Positions 9,059 through 17,874 of a stretch of 17,874 bases of DNA are shown one piece after another (position 1 is the first letter of the stretch; the number at the start of each line of letters is the position of its first letter). The translations under genes were made by a program, and so were the position numbers. Source of the stretch: Smittium culicis (lineage: Eukaryota; Kickxellomycota; Harpellomycetes; Harpellales; Legeriomycetaceae). Where the stretch lies: NCBI GenBank assembly GCA_001970855.1, contig LSSN01003450.1:1-17874 (forward strand). The letters run 5' to 3'. Below the pieces are notes generated by a model. That model made no database searches. It was given only the letters and a program-made list of their open reading frames with translations, and was not told where the DNA came from.

Positions 9059-12000
9059 ATGTCAAAAGAAAATCGATTCAGACGAGAACTATCTTTAGAA
9101 GAATCAGAAAATAGAATCAATGGTATTGCTGAGGCTTCACTGTGGCAGAAGTTTACATTTGGTTGGAATACTAACTTAATTTGGAACTATGGACGCTACG
9201 AAGATAAAATAAAGTCTGAAATTCTTCCAAAGTTAACAGCGAAAGATGATTCTGGGAATATCTCGTATCAAATGGAAAGAGAGTGGGGAAAACAGATAAG
9301 TAAAGGTAACACACCTTCTCTTTGGAAGGTTTTTTCTGTTGTTTTCAGGCGAGATTTTATATTGATTGGAATTTTCGGAGTTTTGTCTTCACTGTTAAAG
9401 ATATTGGTCGCTGGAATTCTTGGGATCTTTATCAAAGCGCTCAGTAATTCTGAGGTATCTACAAAAGAGTGCCTTTTACTTGCGCTTCTTCTCAGCTTTA
9501 TAAATTTATGCGCTAGTGTTGTAAGACACCACTCTTTATTTCCTTCATTCAGGCTTGGTCTAAGAGCTAGGGTCGGACTTATTACTTTGATGTTTAGAAA
9601 ATCACTAGCTATATCGACATCATCGATGGTATCATCTGGAGAGGCAATTAATATCATCTCTAATGACGTACAACCATTTGAAAATGGCTTGCCTTACATA
9701 TTCAACATAATTCTCGGCCCATTAGAGATTCTTTTTGCAATTGTATTCCTGTGGATAAATATAGGAATATCGAGCTTTGTTGCTATTGGAATTTACTTTT
9801 TTCTAGGGATTTTACAAAGCGCAATGTCTGTGCTATTCAGAAAATTCAGAGAGGTCACTGTCTCTCATAGAGATAGTCGCATTAAGCTGCTATCCGATAT
9901 TCTCACGGGAATAGAAATAGTAAAGTTAAACTCTTGGGAAATTCCGCTGCTTGATAAAGTTTTTAACCTGCGCAAACTAGAAAACAGATCTTTAAAAAAT
10001 TCGGTAACCTTAAAGGGAATTAACATGTACCTATTCAGAGCATCATCCCAAGTTGTATATTTTTTTACATTCACCACTTTGTGGTTATTAACAGTTAGGA
10101 ATTTAGGCAACAATGTAGGAAATTCTGGAACCTTTGCACCCGAAAATATATTTCCGTGCGTGACTATTTTTAGCGCAATCAGCCTAACTATGAGCCTAAT
10201 CGTCCCTAAAGCATTAGAATCATATGGTGAGATTAAAGTTAGCATTGAAAGGATCGAAAACTTACTGAAATTGCCTGAATTTGTTCTAATAGACTATAAA
10301 AAACAAGACGAAAACATCGAACGGAAAATTAAAAGTACCAGCAAAAATAAAATTGAAAATAAAGTTGTATATTTTAATGATGCTAGCTTTTCTTGGAAGA
10401 GCCCAAATATTATGTCAAATGCAAGCTCTAATAGTAATAACAATAAGAAAAAAGCTCATGAAATAGGAAACAAAAAAGAATCTTTTATAAAAAATCGAAA
10501 TACAAATACAGGGTCTCCTAATAGCCTTGACGTACTTATAAATAGCGATACACATGTAAACGATGAATCAAAAAAGGAAAGAACTACTCAAGTTATATTA
10601 AAAAATATTAATATCTCTGTTAAAAAAGGCGAACTTCTTGGTGTTGTTGGTCCAGTGGGATCTGGGAAATCTTCTTTATGCAATGCAATTCTTGGAGAAA
10701 TGTATAAAATCAGTGGCGAATTTGGAGTTCAATTAACGCGAAAAAATGAGTCAGAAACATCCGAAAACTCATCGACTGAAGGTTCTATTAAAGATAATCA
10801 ATCACTAGTGGCCTACTCTTCCCAATCCCCTTGGATATTTGGAGGATCTATACGAGATAACATCCTATTTGGAAATGTGTATGATGAAGAGTGGTTCAAA
10901 GCTGTTGTAGCTGCTTGCTCATTAGAGAGAGACTTACTATTATTTGAAAAAGGCGAATTTACTTTAATTGGTGAACGCGGAGTCACTTTAAGCGGTGGTC
11001 AAAGAGCTAGAATATCTTTAGCTCGTGCTGTCTATAGCAAAGCTGAGCTGTATATATTGGATGACCCGCTTTCTGCTGTTGATCCTAAAGTTGGTAAACA
11101 TATTTTTGATAGCGTAATATGCGGTCATCTCAGAAATAAAACAGTCATACTAGTAACGCATCAGCTTCAATATGTCCATAAATGTGACAATATTGCAGTA
11201 TTAGAAAATGGAAGCATTGTGGAGTATGGACCACCAAATAGTATTTCAAAACTAGGTGAATATAAAAATTCTCAAGTTCAAAATAAAACCCCGAAACTTG
11301 ATAAAGAATACAATAAATCTGACATTTTAAAGAACATAAGCAAGCTAGAACTCAAAAAAGCTGAAAGTAGTAGTGAAAGTTCGGAAATTGAAGAAGTAAA
11401 GAGTGAAATTATTATTTATAATGAAAAAAACGATGGAATAATTCCTAGTGAAAAAATTTCGACAGAGGCTTTAGGTAATGAAAATATTTCTCGTATAAAA
11501 AACACTAGCGTAAAGATTGAAAACACAGAAAATAATAAGCCAAACAATAACGAAAACTATAAAATTGGAAATACCGAAAGTATGGAAAAAAATAGTACAT
11601 CTTTAAAAACATACATCAAGTTCTTTAGATTTGGCTCATCATACTATTATATAGCTTTTTTGATAATTTTATATATCATATCTATAAGCGTACTAATATA
11701 TTCAGACTATTATCTGTCAATGTGGTCCTCACTAAGTGAACCCGAAAAGTCTAACCCAAATAGAGTTTTGGTCTACTTTATTTTGGTTTTATGTGGAAAT
11801 ATTATTACCATTGCTCTTTATATACAATTATTTAGGGCATTTCTTTCATCCTCAAATAATCTGCTGTTAGCTATGCTTAAATCAGTTATTGGCTCGCCAA
11901 TAACATTTTTCAATTCACAGCCTATTGGTAGAGTTCTAAACAGGTTTAGTAAAGATCAAAGTAATACTGACGAGCTTTTAGCACAAACATTTATAGATAC

Positions 12001-13390
12001 ACTAACAATTGCATTCCAGGCTATTGGAATACTGATAATTGCTTGCATATCAAATATTTACCTCTTGATTACAATTCCATTTATACTTGGTGCCTTTTGG
12101 TGGCTAAGGAGCGTTTATATAAAATCAAGTAGACAGATCAAAAGAATCGAAAGCGTTTCCAGAAGTCCCGTCTACTCCCTCTTATCAGAAACTTTGGATG
12201 GATTGGTAACAATAAGATCATACTCCTCTCAAGGTCAATTTCTAAGAAATTTTATTAGGTATCAAAATTCAAACAGTCGAGCTTTTTTCTGTTTCTTAGG
12301 AACTGGAAGATGGCTTGCTTATAGGCTAGATTTAGTAAGTGCTATCTTTGCAGCCATTTCGATTTTTTCAGCTGTTGCAGTTCGAAAAACAATCCAGCCT
12401 AGTTTTGCAGCACTTTCATTAAGCTATATCCTCTCGCTTGTAGGCATGGCTCAGTGGGGAATTCGCCAAAGTATAGAAACTGAATTAACATTCATTTCCG
12501 TTGAGAGAAACATGGCATATACTGAAATCCAGCCAGAAGAACCTAAAAGTATCAGCGAAGCTCAAGACACTGTTCAAAAATCATGGCCCGAACACGGCAA
12601 CGTCGAAATCAACAATCTCAGCTTACTGTACCCATTCAGCAAATATCCGGTCTTGAAAAACATCTCCATGAGTATCAAGGCGTGCGAGAAAATCGGGATT
12701 GTTGGCAGAACAGGCGCCGGAAAATCGTCCCTGGTGTCTAGCATTTTCCGACTTGTAGAGCCATACCCAAGCGGCTGCATAACTGTCGACAACGTCAAAT
12801 TATCCGATGTCAAGCTCAGCAGACTCCGCCCGTCTTTCAGCATGATCCCACAGCAGCCGTTCCTATTCGAGGGCAGCTTGCGGTTCAACCTGGACCCTTG
12901 GAGCGAATACTCAGACGAGCAGATTTGGAACGCGCTCGAAGCTGCGTCTCTCAAGAGCAAAATCTTGGATATGCCCGAAAAGCTCGAGTCGGCGGTTATA
13001 GAGAACGGGAAGAACTTCAGTGTTGGCGAGCGCCAGCTCATTTCGCTGTGCCGTGCGATCTTGCAGAATAAGCGGGTGATTGTTATGGACGAAGCAACGG
13101 CGAATGTGGATTTGGAAACCGACCAGAAGATCCAGAAATCGATCCATACGCACTTTAAGAACTCGACGGTCATCACGATTGCTCATAGACTCAACACGGT
13201 GATTGGGAATGGATATGATAAGATTGCAGTGCTTGATCATGGCGTTTTGATGGAATTTGGAACGGCCCACGAGCTTTTGTCGAATACTGAATCTCTGCTT
13301 TCGAAGATGGTTGCTAATACGGGGAAAAAGACCGAATCAAAGTTACGCAAGCTGGTAAATGGCAAAAATAAAAATACTGACACTGATTAA
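9059..13390 (+). CDS. ABCC (MRP-type) full ABC transporter, TMD1-NBD1-TMD2-NBD2
   Basis: A single 1443-codon exon encodes a complete ABCC-type exporter without the extra N-terminal TMD0. Residues 25-50 (ASLWQKFTFGWNTNLIW) form the usual entry to TMD1 (about 95-385). NBD1 has Walker A GPVGSGKSS (531-539), Q589, signature LSGGQ (644-648), Walker B ending YILDD with Asp669 in place of the catalytic Glu, and H701. That degenerate first site is normal for ABCC. TMD2 spans about 860-1135. NBD2 has Walker A GRTGAGKSS (1216-1224), signature FSVGERQ (1320-1326), Walker B VIVMDE with E1345, and H1376, so it should be the hydrolytic site. Family members export glutathione or other organic-anion conjugates, often into the vacuole; the substrate here is unknown. 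Unusual features are Asn/Lys/Ser-rich insertions in NBD1 (about 452-510 and 556-580), a long charged linker (about 730-845), and a GC-rich NBD2 coding segment from about 12560. Its stop codon lies in the TTAA target of the next element. Confidence 0.93.
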   Translation: MSKENRFRRELSLEESENRINGIAEASLWQKFTFGWNTNLIWNYGRYEDKIKSEILPKLTAKDDSGNISYQMEREWGKQISKGNTPSLWKVFSVVFRRDFILIGIFGVLSSLLKILVAGILGIFIKALSNSEVSTKECLLLALLLSFINLCASVVRHHSLFPSFRLGLRARVGLITLMFRKSLAISTSSMVSSGEAINIISNDVQPFENGLPYIFNIILGPLEILFAIVFLWINIGISSFVAIGIYFFLGILQSAMSVLFRKFREVTVSHRDSRIKLLSDILTGIEIVKLNSWEIPLLDKVFNLRKLENRSLKNSVTLKGINMYLFRASSQVVYFFTFTTLWLLTVRNLGNNVGNSGTFAPENIFPCVTIFSAISLTMSLIVPKALESYGEIKVSIERIENLLKLPEFVLIDYKKQDENIERKIKSTSKNKIENKVVYFNDASFSWKSPNIMSNASSNSNNNKKKAHEIGNKKESFIKNRNTNTGSPNSLDVLINSDTHVNDESKKERTTQVILKNINISVKKGELLGVVGPVGSGKSSLCNAILGEMYKISGEFGVQLTRKNESETSENSSTEGSIKDNQSLVAYSSQSPWIFGGSIRDNILFGNVYDEEWFKAVVAACSLERDLLLFEKGEFTLIGERGVTLSGGQRARISLARAVYSKAELYILDDPLSAVDPKVGKHIFDSVICGHLRNKTVILVTHQLQYVHKCDNIAVLENGSIVEYGPPNSISKLGEYKNSQVQNKTPKLDKEYNKSDILKNISKLELKKAESSSESSEIEEVKSEIIIYNEKNDGIIPSEKISTEALGNENISRIKNTSVKIENTENNKPNNNENYKIGNTESMEKNSTSLKTYIKFFRFGSSYYYIAFLIILYIISISVLIYSDYYLSMWSSLSEPEKSNPNRVLVYFILVLCGNIITIALYIQLFRAFLSSSNNLLLAMLKSVIGSPITFFNSQPIGRVLNRFSKDQSNTDELLAQTFIDTLTIAFQAIGILIIACISNIYLLITIPFILGAFWWLRSVYIKSSRQIKRIESVSRSPVYSLLSETLDGLVTIRSYSSQGQFLRNFIRYQNSNSRAFFCFLGTGRWLAYRLDLVSAIFAAISIFSAVAVRKTIQPSFAALSLSYILSLVGMAQWGIRQSIETELTFISVERNMAYTEIQPEEPKSISEAQDTVQKSWPEHGNVEINNLSLLYPFSKYPVLKNISMSIKACEKIGIVGRTGAGKSSLVSSIFRLVEPYPSGCITVDNVKLSDVKLSRLRPSFSMIPQQPFLFEGSLRFNLDPWSEYSDEQIWNALEAASLKSKILDMPEKLESAVIENGKNFSVGERQLISLCRAILQNKRVIVMDEATANVDLETDQKIQKSIHTHFKNSTVITIAHRLNTVIGNGYDKIAVLDHGVLMEFGTAHELLSNTESLLSKMVANTGKKTESKLRKLVNGKNKNTDTD
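12560..13320 (+). other. GC-shifted segment of the ABCC gene encoding NBD2 (probable conversion tract)
   Basis: Base use changes within one reading frame. In hand counts, third positions are G or C in 9 of 30 codons at 11600-11689 and in 3 of 20 codons around the NBD1 Walker A, but in 21 of 30 codons at 12899-12988. Overall G+C is 16 of 60 at 11581-11640 and 32 of 60 at 12901-12960. The rise begins gradually after about 12420 and is strong from about 12580. The 3' end of the segment (13208-13318) is nearly identical to the inverted paralogue at the right edge. GC-biased gene conversion or replacement by a GC-richer copy would explain it. The left boundary is approximate. Confidence 0.6.
13208..13318 (+). 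repeat. Left arm of the inverted ABCC repeat (pairs with 17764-17874)
   Basis: This 111-base coding stretch (37 codons, from N1384 in NGYDKIAVLDHG) matches the reverse complement of 17764-17874 at 108 positions. The three differences are synonymous (GGA/GGG, GGC/GGT, TTG/CTG), so the encoded peptides are identical. Directly after it, at ACG/ACC, the two genes diverge at nearly every codon and end with unrelated tails. The other end of the match is cut by the window edge, so the true repeat is probably longer. Confidence 0.95.
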
Positions 13391-13773
13391 CCCTTTCACG
13401 TCCAAATCTCTTTAAAAAAAATTGATTATTGATTCGTTCATGTTTCATAAACATATTAATTATTTACAGCTATTCAGACATATTCCAGTAAATGATTAAG
13501 TCACGAAATTGTAGTATTTTTATTAAATCTATTTTTTTTATTTAGTAAATCAAAAATATTCTACACGTGTGTAAGGGTTTACTCTTTCCAGAGCCAATAT
13601 TCTTTAACTTTTTCAAAAATAATAATTATATAAACCTATTTTATTTTTTTTATTGGATGCTTTGATGCTAATAGTTAATAAAATATTAAAATACGATATT
13701 GATTTATCAGCTTGCCATATTATTGGTTAATTTTGGTAGTATAAAAAAAGCCAACTGCCACTGAAAGGGTTAA
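13387..13773. mobile_element. piggyBac-like non-autonomous element (MITE) flanked by TTAA
   Basis: TTAACCCTTTCA at 13387-13398 is repeated as its perfect reverse complement, TGAAAGGGTTAA, at 13762-13773. The outer TTAA on each side fits the target duplication of piggyBac-superfamily transposons, and the inner ends begin with CCCTTT, also typical for that superfamily. The interior is about 379 bp, AT-rich and without a coding frame, so the copy cannot encode a transposase. The terminal match beyond TTAA is only 8 bp, and internal sequence next to it differs, so the family call is inference. The left TTAA includes the TAA stop codon of the ABCC gene. The insertion therefore keeps the protein intact but replaces its entire 3' UTR context. 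Confidence 0.6.
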
Positions 13774-16700
13774 ATCAGAAAATTTCTATACTAAAACAGT
13801 AGTGCATTTTAAAATAACTGCACAAAAATAATTGCTTTGTGTAAATTGATTAAAATTTTTATTTATAGTCAATAGTTATTTTCACCTCTAAGAATTTATA
13901 CAGTTAGTTTCGATATTTATTTTGATTAAACTAAATTTTTAATAGCTTTATTTGTCAAGGTATATTAATAACTCAATAAATCTTAATTTTAGAATCAAAT
14001 TATTTATACATATCTTCAATTTATCTGCTATTCTTTAACTTTTATTTAAGCTTGTATTTCTATTAATAAATTTTTTTTAAAAAATTATACTTATGTCGTA
14101 AAAAATAATATCATTTATATTTATAACACTGAAGCCATTCGCTGGTTTCCGTCATTAATATATTAAATATCAATCTCTGTTTTTAAAAAGGATTGAAAAA
14201 ACTAAATTCTTTAAGCTGTGTTTTTTTTATCTGAAGTTTAAAATTCATATTTTAATTATATTTTTATATTATTCATATCCTTTTACATCATAAATTACTA
14301 TTTCAAGTTATAATGTTCTATATTATTTTATTTTAAATGAATACTCAAAAAAAATCAATTGGAAAAAAAAACAAAATCTTATTTGTTTTTCATTTAAAAA
14401 TTTACATTAATTATTAATAATAAGAAATAGTTTTTTTTTGGTTCATTATTAGAATTATAATCATTCTACGAGGTTAGTTGTAAAAAAATATTTTTTGGCA
14501 GGCAAAATTATATGTAAAGATATTCAATTTTTGAAGATATATCGATAGATTTTTTTGATTAAAATAGGTCCTATCATTTTATTCCAATAAAAATTAAACT
14601 TTTTTTAGTAAACTTGATAAAAAGGTATTTTTTTTTAAATTTTTGTAATTTATTTATTGATTATTAAATTTAGTAGTACAATTGGGCAGAAAATTTTTAG
14701 ATATTATTTGAAAAAAATATTTAAAGCTCCACTTTCAAAACCAATTAGTTAAATTCTAATTAGAGCAAAATTATTTTTTTCCAGATTTTTATGTATACAT
14801 ATTCCAATTAATGCCTACCGAAAATTTTTTCTGGAGATATGGAAACATAATAGCTGTTGGCTGAGATCAGTTGAAATTTTTTCTTTTTTGATATTTTTGT
14901 ATATAATTGAATATAATTAAATAAACTCGCTGACAAATAATATAAACTATAATCAAAGCATTAAAATTAAACAGTATTTGAATTATAAATAAACGACATA
15001 TATTGGTTGGTTGATGGGAGGGGGCTATAATTCCCTTTCTTACTTCGAGTTATTTACGCAGCAGGAATTTTCAATTCCTCATTAGACGCTTCCTTTTCTG
15101 AAGAGATAATGTTTACAGCTGTCATTGTTGTAGTTATCATTTCTAAAAATTTAATACAATGTTATGAAATAAAAAATAGAATCTGTGTGGTAAACTAAAA
15201 GATATTAAGCTGGTACAAAGCATAAAAAATTAATAATCTAATACTAATAAATCCCTTCGCTGGTGTACCGGTTGCGTACCTAAGCGGGAATGAGATCAAT
15301 CTACTATCCGAAAGATCCGCCCAGGCATTGCTTCAAGTAGTCTGGATGACTGATTTTACTAGTTGTTATAAAATTAAGCTTGCATCAACAATATCGAATT
15401 CGTTGAGATCATTTAGCTCCTAGCCAGAGTCATCGCCTATAGAATTAATAATTAGTATGTTTCCTACCCAAACTTGGGTATGGTCAGCTTAGATCTCGTA
15501 AAATAGGATAATAAAAGGCTGAGATCTGTATTGCTGCATAGAGCCGGACTCGTATATAGAGGTAGCCTAATACTATGACGAACGAATCGACTCATCCTGA
15601 ATCTAGATGAACCTCCTCTGGATCCACCGATCGTTACCTTCGCTATTCCTGATCAAGGATAGTGTAAAATTAGGTGATATTTTGGTATATTGCTCTTAAA
15701 ATAACGCGCTACTCAAATGCCCAAACCACTCGATTTTTTTCTATTAAAATTTAATAAATTTTAGCTATTACATTCATACTTTGGTATGTGATCTGAATGC
15801 TGAAGGGTGGATATGGAGTGGTATTTGGTAAAAAAAAAAAAAACTTGATAAAATTTGCAAAATTTTACAACAAATCAAAGTTCAAATTTTTGTATTTTCA
15901 TCCCTTGTCCAGAAGCACAATTTCAATAACTATAGCTAGTAAATAAGTACCCTTTTTATCGATCACAGTTAAACAGCTTTTTTTATAAGCTAAATAATAA
16001 ACAATAAAAGAAGGAAAAAAAAGCACGTTTTACCATCTATCATATAAAATTCTATTTTTTTAGCTACTTCCAACAAGACTTTACATTTAAACGTTTGTTT
16101 ATCTTGGCTAATTTATAAAGTAAAATTTATGAACAGTAAAAAAATATTTTTTAGCATAACAGCATTTTTTATTATTATCGTCTGAATAGATTTTTTAAAC
16201 TTTTTACGTAAATTATTTTTTTATTTTTATAATCAGCAAGATAAATGAGCATTTAAGTAAAGAAAAATATCAGCTAAATTAAAGTTTTTTTTTTGTTCGG
16301 GTTATATTTATAGAAAATAAAAATTACGTATGTAAAAAACACTTATAAATCTATGATGTTTTCATTATACTCCTAAGCCTTACAAAATCTTAGGTACATC
16401 TAACTCAAATTACAAAAAAAAATATGTGTGTTATAGAATATTAATAAAAATAAATGTATTTATTGACAATTATACTATTATCATAAACCAACTAATACAG
16501 CTGGAATTTTTTTTATCGATATTGTAGAGGGAAGCTTTAAGCAAAGTAAGAACTCAAATGTATCTAGCATATTGAATATTTTCTGGATTTATTTTTAATA
16601 GTACAAAAATATTATAAGCCTCACATTATTATTTTTTACTTTGTGATAATGTTCAATGAAAATAATCCGAATTGAAAATTAGACCATCAATGTTCCTATT

Positions 16701-17703
16701 TTATCACACGCCTATGAGATGAAAAGGTTTTTATGACCAACTGTATGAAATTAAACCAAAGCTAAAATGCCCAGATTTTATATTCGTAGAATAATTAAAA
16801 AATAAAATTTGATGTGTGTATTATTACTGATGCATTGCGATTAAATATGTTCCAGATCAATTGTGGACATTCGATGAACAATTAAATATTTTTGCAATTG
16901 TATTCAAATGTACAAACATCAATTTCATATGTATGTTAGAATATAATTTAGCATGCGTAAGTAAACTTGGCTATGTTTACAAATTTTATTTTTATCTGCA
17001 AAATTTGCTGTCACTCGTTGTGCTGTTTGCGCTAATATAAAGTAACATATTTATTCGACAGATTCTGTCGCAAATTATACAAAACATCTGATAATTGTAA
17101 CATTTAAAATAGAAGATATATATGATTTTATTTAGCATTTAATAAAAGGAATTCTTGATTTTAATCTGGCTTGCTTATATAGATATGTAGTATTAGATAT
17201 TATACTTTATTTTTTGTTTAGCTTGGTGTTATTTTTTTTTATCATGAGTATAATATAAGATAACCTATTATGTATAATCAATGAGAAATAAATATTTATG
17301 TGTAAATCAACCAAATAAATCAAATCTCTTAATATGCTGATAATATAGTTATGTATAGTTTTTTTTGAACAGGAATAATTATAGTATCTTTTTGATAATC
17401 AAAAAACTGCCAAATTTCAACTTTTATATTGATATTGAGCATTTTATTTTTAAAAAAATTATGATAGTTTATATCCAAAAAGCCGGGGCAATGAATGGGG
17501 ATAATTTAAAAAGCTCTAGTACTAGAATAATAAAATTAAAATAATAGTTGGTGCAAGAAGTCATGTAAGTTAAGGAACTGAGTGAAAAGAAATTAAAAAT
17601 AAAAAGAATAAGGTCGATGAATTAACAAACGATGGAGAGGAGGCGGAATATAAACAAAGAGTTGTGGGAGGTTATGAGGTCGAGTAATAAAAAAAAAGAG
17701 ATC
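13774..17703. other. Gene-poor AT-rich region between tail-to-tail ABCC genes
   Basis: About 3.9 kb without an intact gene lies between the two ABCC copies, which face each other with their 3' ends. G+C falls to 8 of 60 at 14041-14100. All frames are interrupted by frequent stops. Only the GC-enriched stretch near 15001-15670 differs. A small odd-length palindrome, CGACAGATTCTGTCG (17056-17070), is the only other symmetric site I noted. The 3' UTR and poly(A) site of the right-hand ABCC gene should fall at the right end. No RNA gene is recognised. Confidence 0.5.
15241..15670. pseudogene. GC-enriched island, probably a decayed coding or transposon remnant
   Basis: This stretch has clearly higher G+C than its surroundings (27 of 60 at 15241-15300) but no intact gene. 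On the minus strand a stop-free run of 62 codons spans 15652-15464. It begins with a Gly/Arg/Ser-rich segment (TIGGSRGGSSRFRMSR) and continues into ordinary hydrophobic/basic sequence before TAG. Such a Gly/Arg-rich piece could be the tail of a gag-like nucleic-acid-binding protein, but I cannot identify it. Other frames, and the flanks of this run, hold several stops each. It is best read as a relic of a mobile element or gene; simple compositional noise cannot be excluded. Confidence 0.3.
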
Positions 17704-17874
17704 TTAAGAGCTAAATTGTTCAAAAGCGAGTTGTCTCAGCTTAGATTCGACTTCCTTGCCGGTATTAGCAACCATCTTCGAAAGCAGAGATTCAGTATTC
17801 GACAAAAGCTCGTGGGCCGTTCCAAATTCCATCAGAACACCATGATCAAGCACTGCAATCTTATCATACCCATT
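17704..17874 (-). CDS. C-terminal end of a second ABCC transporter (partial, runs off the right edge)
   Basis: The minus strand reads 56 codons and a TAA stop (17706-17704); the gene continues beyond the window. The visible protein begins NGYDKIAVLDHG, the strand after the H-loop of an ABCC NBD2, passes through the conserved FGTAHELL segment, and ends in a tail with KLRQLAFEQFSS. The first 37 residues are identical to 1384-1420 of the ABCC protein encoded at 9059-13390, with only three silent base differences. The tail then differs (TGKEVESKLRQ against TGKKTESKLRK) and has a different C-terminus. The two genes lie tail to tail about 4.3 kb apart. It is presumably a full-length paralogue, since a normal stop and tail are present, but nothing upstream is visible. 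Confidence 0.9.
   Translation of the reverse strand, partial: NGYDKIAVLDHGVLMEFGTAHELLSNTESLLSKMVANTGKEVESKLRQLAFEQFSS
17764..17874 (-). repeat. Right arm of the inverted ABCC repeat (pairs with 13208-13318)
   Basis: This is the reverse-complement partner of 13208-13318, matching at 108 of 111 bases. It is truncated by the window edge, so its full length and identity profile cannot be judged here. The match ends sharply at 17763, inside the coding sequence and just before the variable C-terminal tail. Confidence 0.95.

Noticed and set aside
12574..13270. Long minus-strand open frames of 200 and 119 codons
   Set aside because: They are antisense to NBD2 of the ABCC gene. The GC-rich codon use there removes stops on the opposite strand, so long shadows are expected.
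13387..13773. The TTAACCCTTTCA inverted repeat, considered as an intrinsic terminator or telomere-like repeat
   Set aside because: The arms are 363 bases apart, occur only once each, and are flanked by TTAA, which fits a transposon better than a hairpin or telomeric array.
13774..17703. A search for tRNA, rRNA or CRISPR-like arrays in the large spacer
   Set aside because: No cloverleaf-compatible TTCRA box with matching arms, no rRNA-like conserved segment and no regularly spaced direct repeats were seen.

Overview
The window looks like nuclear DNA of an AT-rich, intron-bearing fungus. Genes carry short GT-AG introns (75-191 bp) and are separated by very AT-rich spacers; a hand count gives 8 G+C in 60 bases at 14041-14100. 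The gene set is a SLC16-like fungal MFS carrier, a PUF60-type splicing factor with a UHM domain, a SUGCT-type mitochondrial CoA-transferase and an ABCC transporter. PUF60-type proteins are not found in budding yeasts, so an early-diverging lineage is plausible. A Harpellales/Smittium-like gut fungus would fit the base composition and the gag-like protein start at the left edge, but that placement is inference from memory and was not tested.

Layout, left to right. At 1-264 (minus) is the 5' end of a GC-richer, gag-like reading frame that leaves the window. An AT-rich spacer follows, containing a foldback/MITE-like element at about 749-846. At 1119-2477 (plus) is an intronless 12-TM MFS transporter. 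At 3104-4806 (minus) is a three-exon PUF60 homologue, convergent with the transporter. At 5786-7643 (plus) is a five-exon SUGCT homologue, divergent from PUF60. After 1.4 kb without a gene, 9059-13390 (plus) encodes a 1443-residue ABCC full transporter in one exon. Directly on its stop codon begins a piggyBac-like short element (TTAA CCCTTTCA ... TGAAAGGG TTAA, 13387-13773). About 3.9 kb without an intact gene follows, including a decayed GC-enriched island at about 15241-15670. At the right edge (17704-17874, minus) is the 3' end of a second ABCC gene.

The most notable feature is the pair of tail-to-tail ABCC genes. The last 37 codons before their variable C-termini match at 108 of 111 bases with identical protein, and similarity then collapses abruptly. 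The second nucleotide-binding domain of the complete copy is also much richer in G+C than the rest of its gene. Together these point to recent gene conversion between inverted paralogues, or very recent partial duplication.

The genes do not form an operon or an obvious cluster. PUF60 acts in nuclear pre-mRNA splicing, SUGCT in mitochondrial dicarboxylate/acyl-CoA metabolism, and the MFS and ABC proteins in membrane transport. I found no tRNA, rRNA or CRISPR array, and I do not see evidence for a wholly new multi-gene system.
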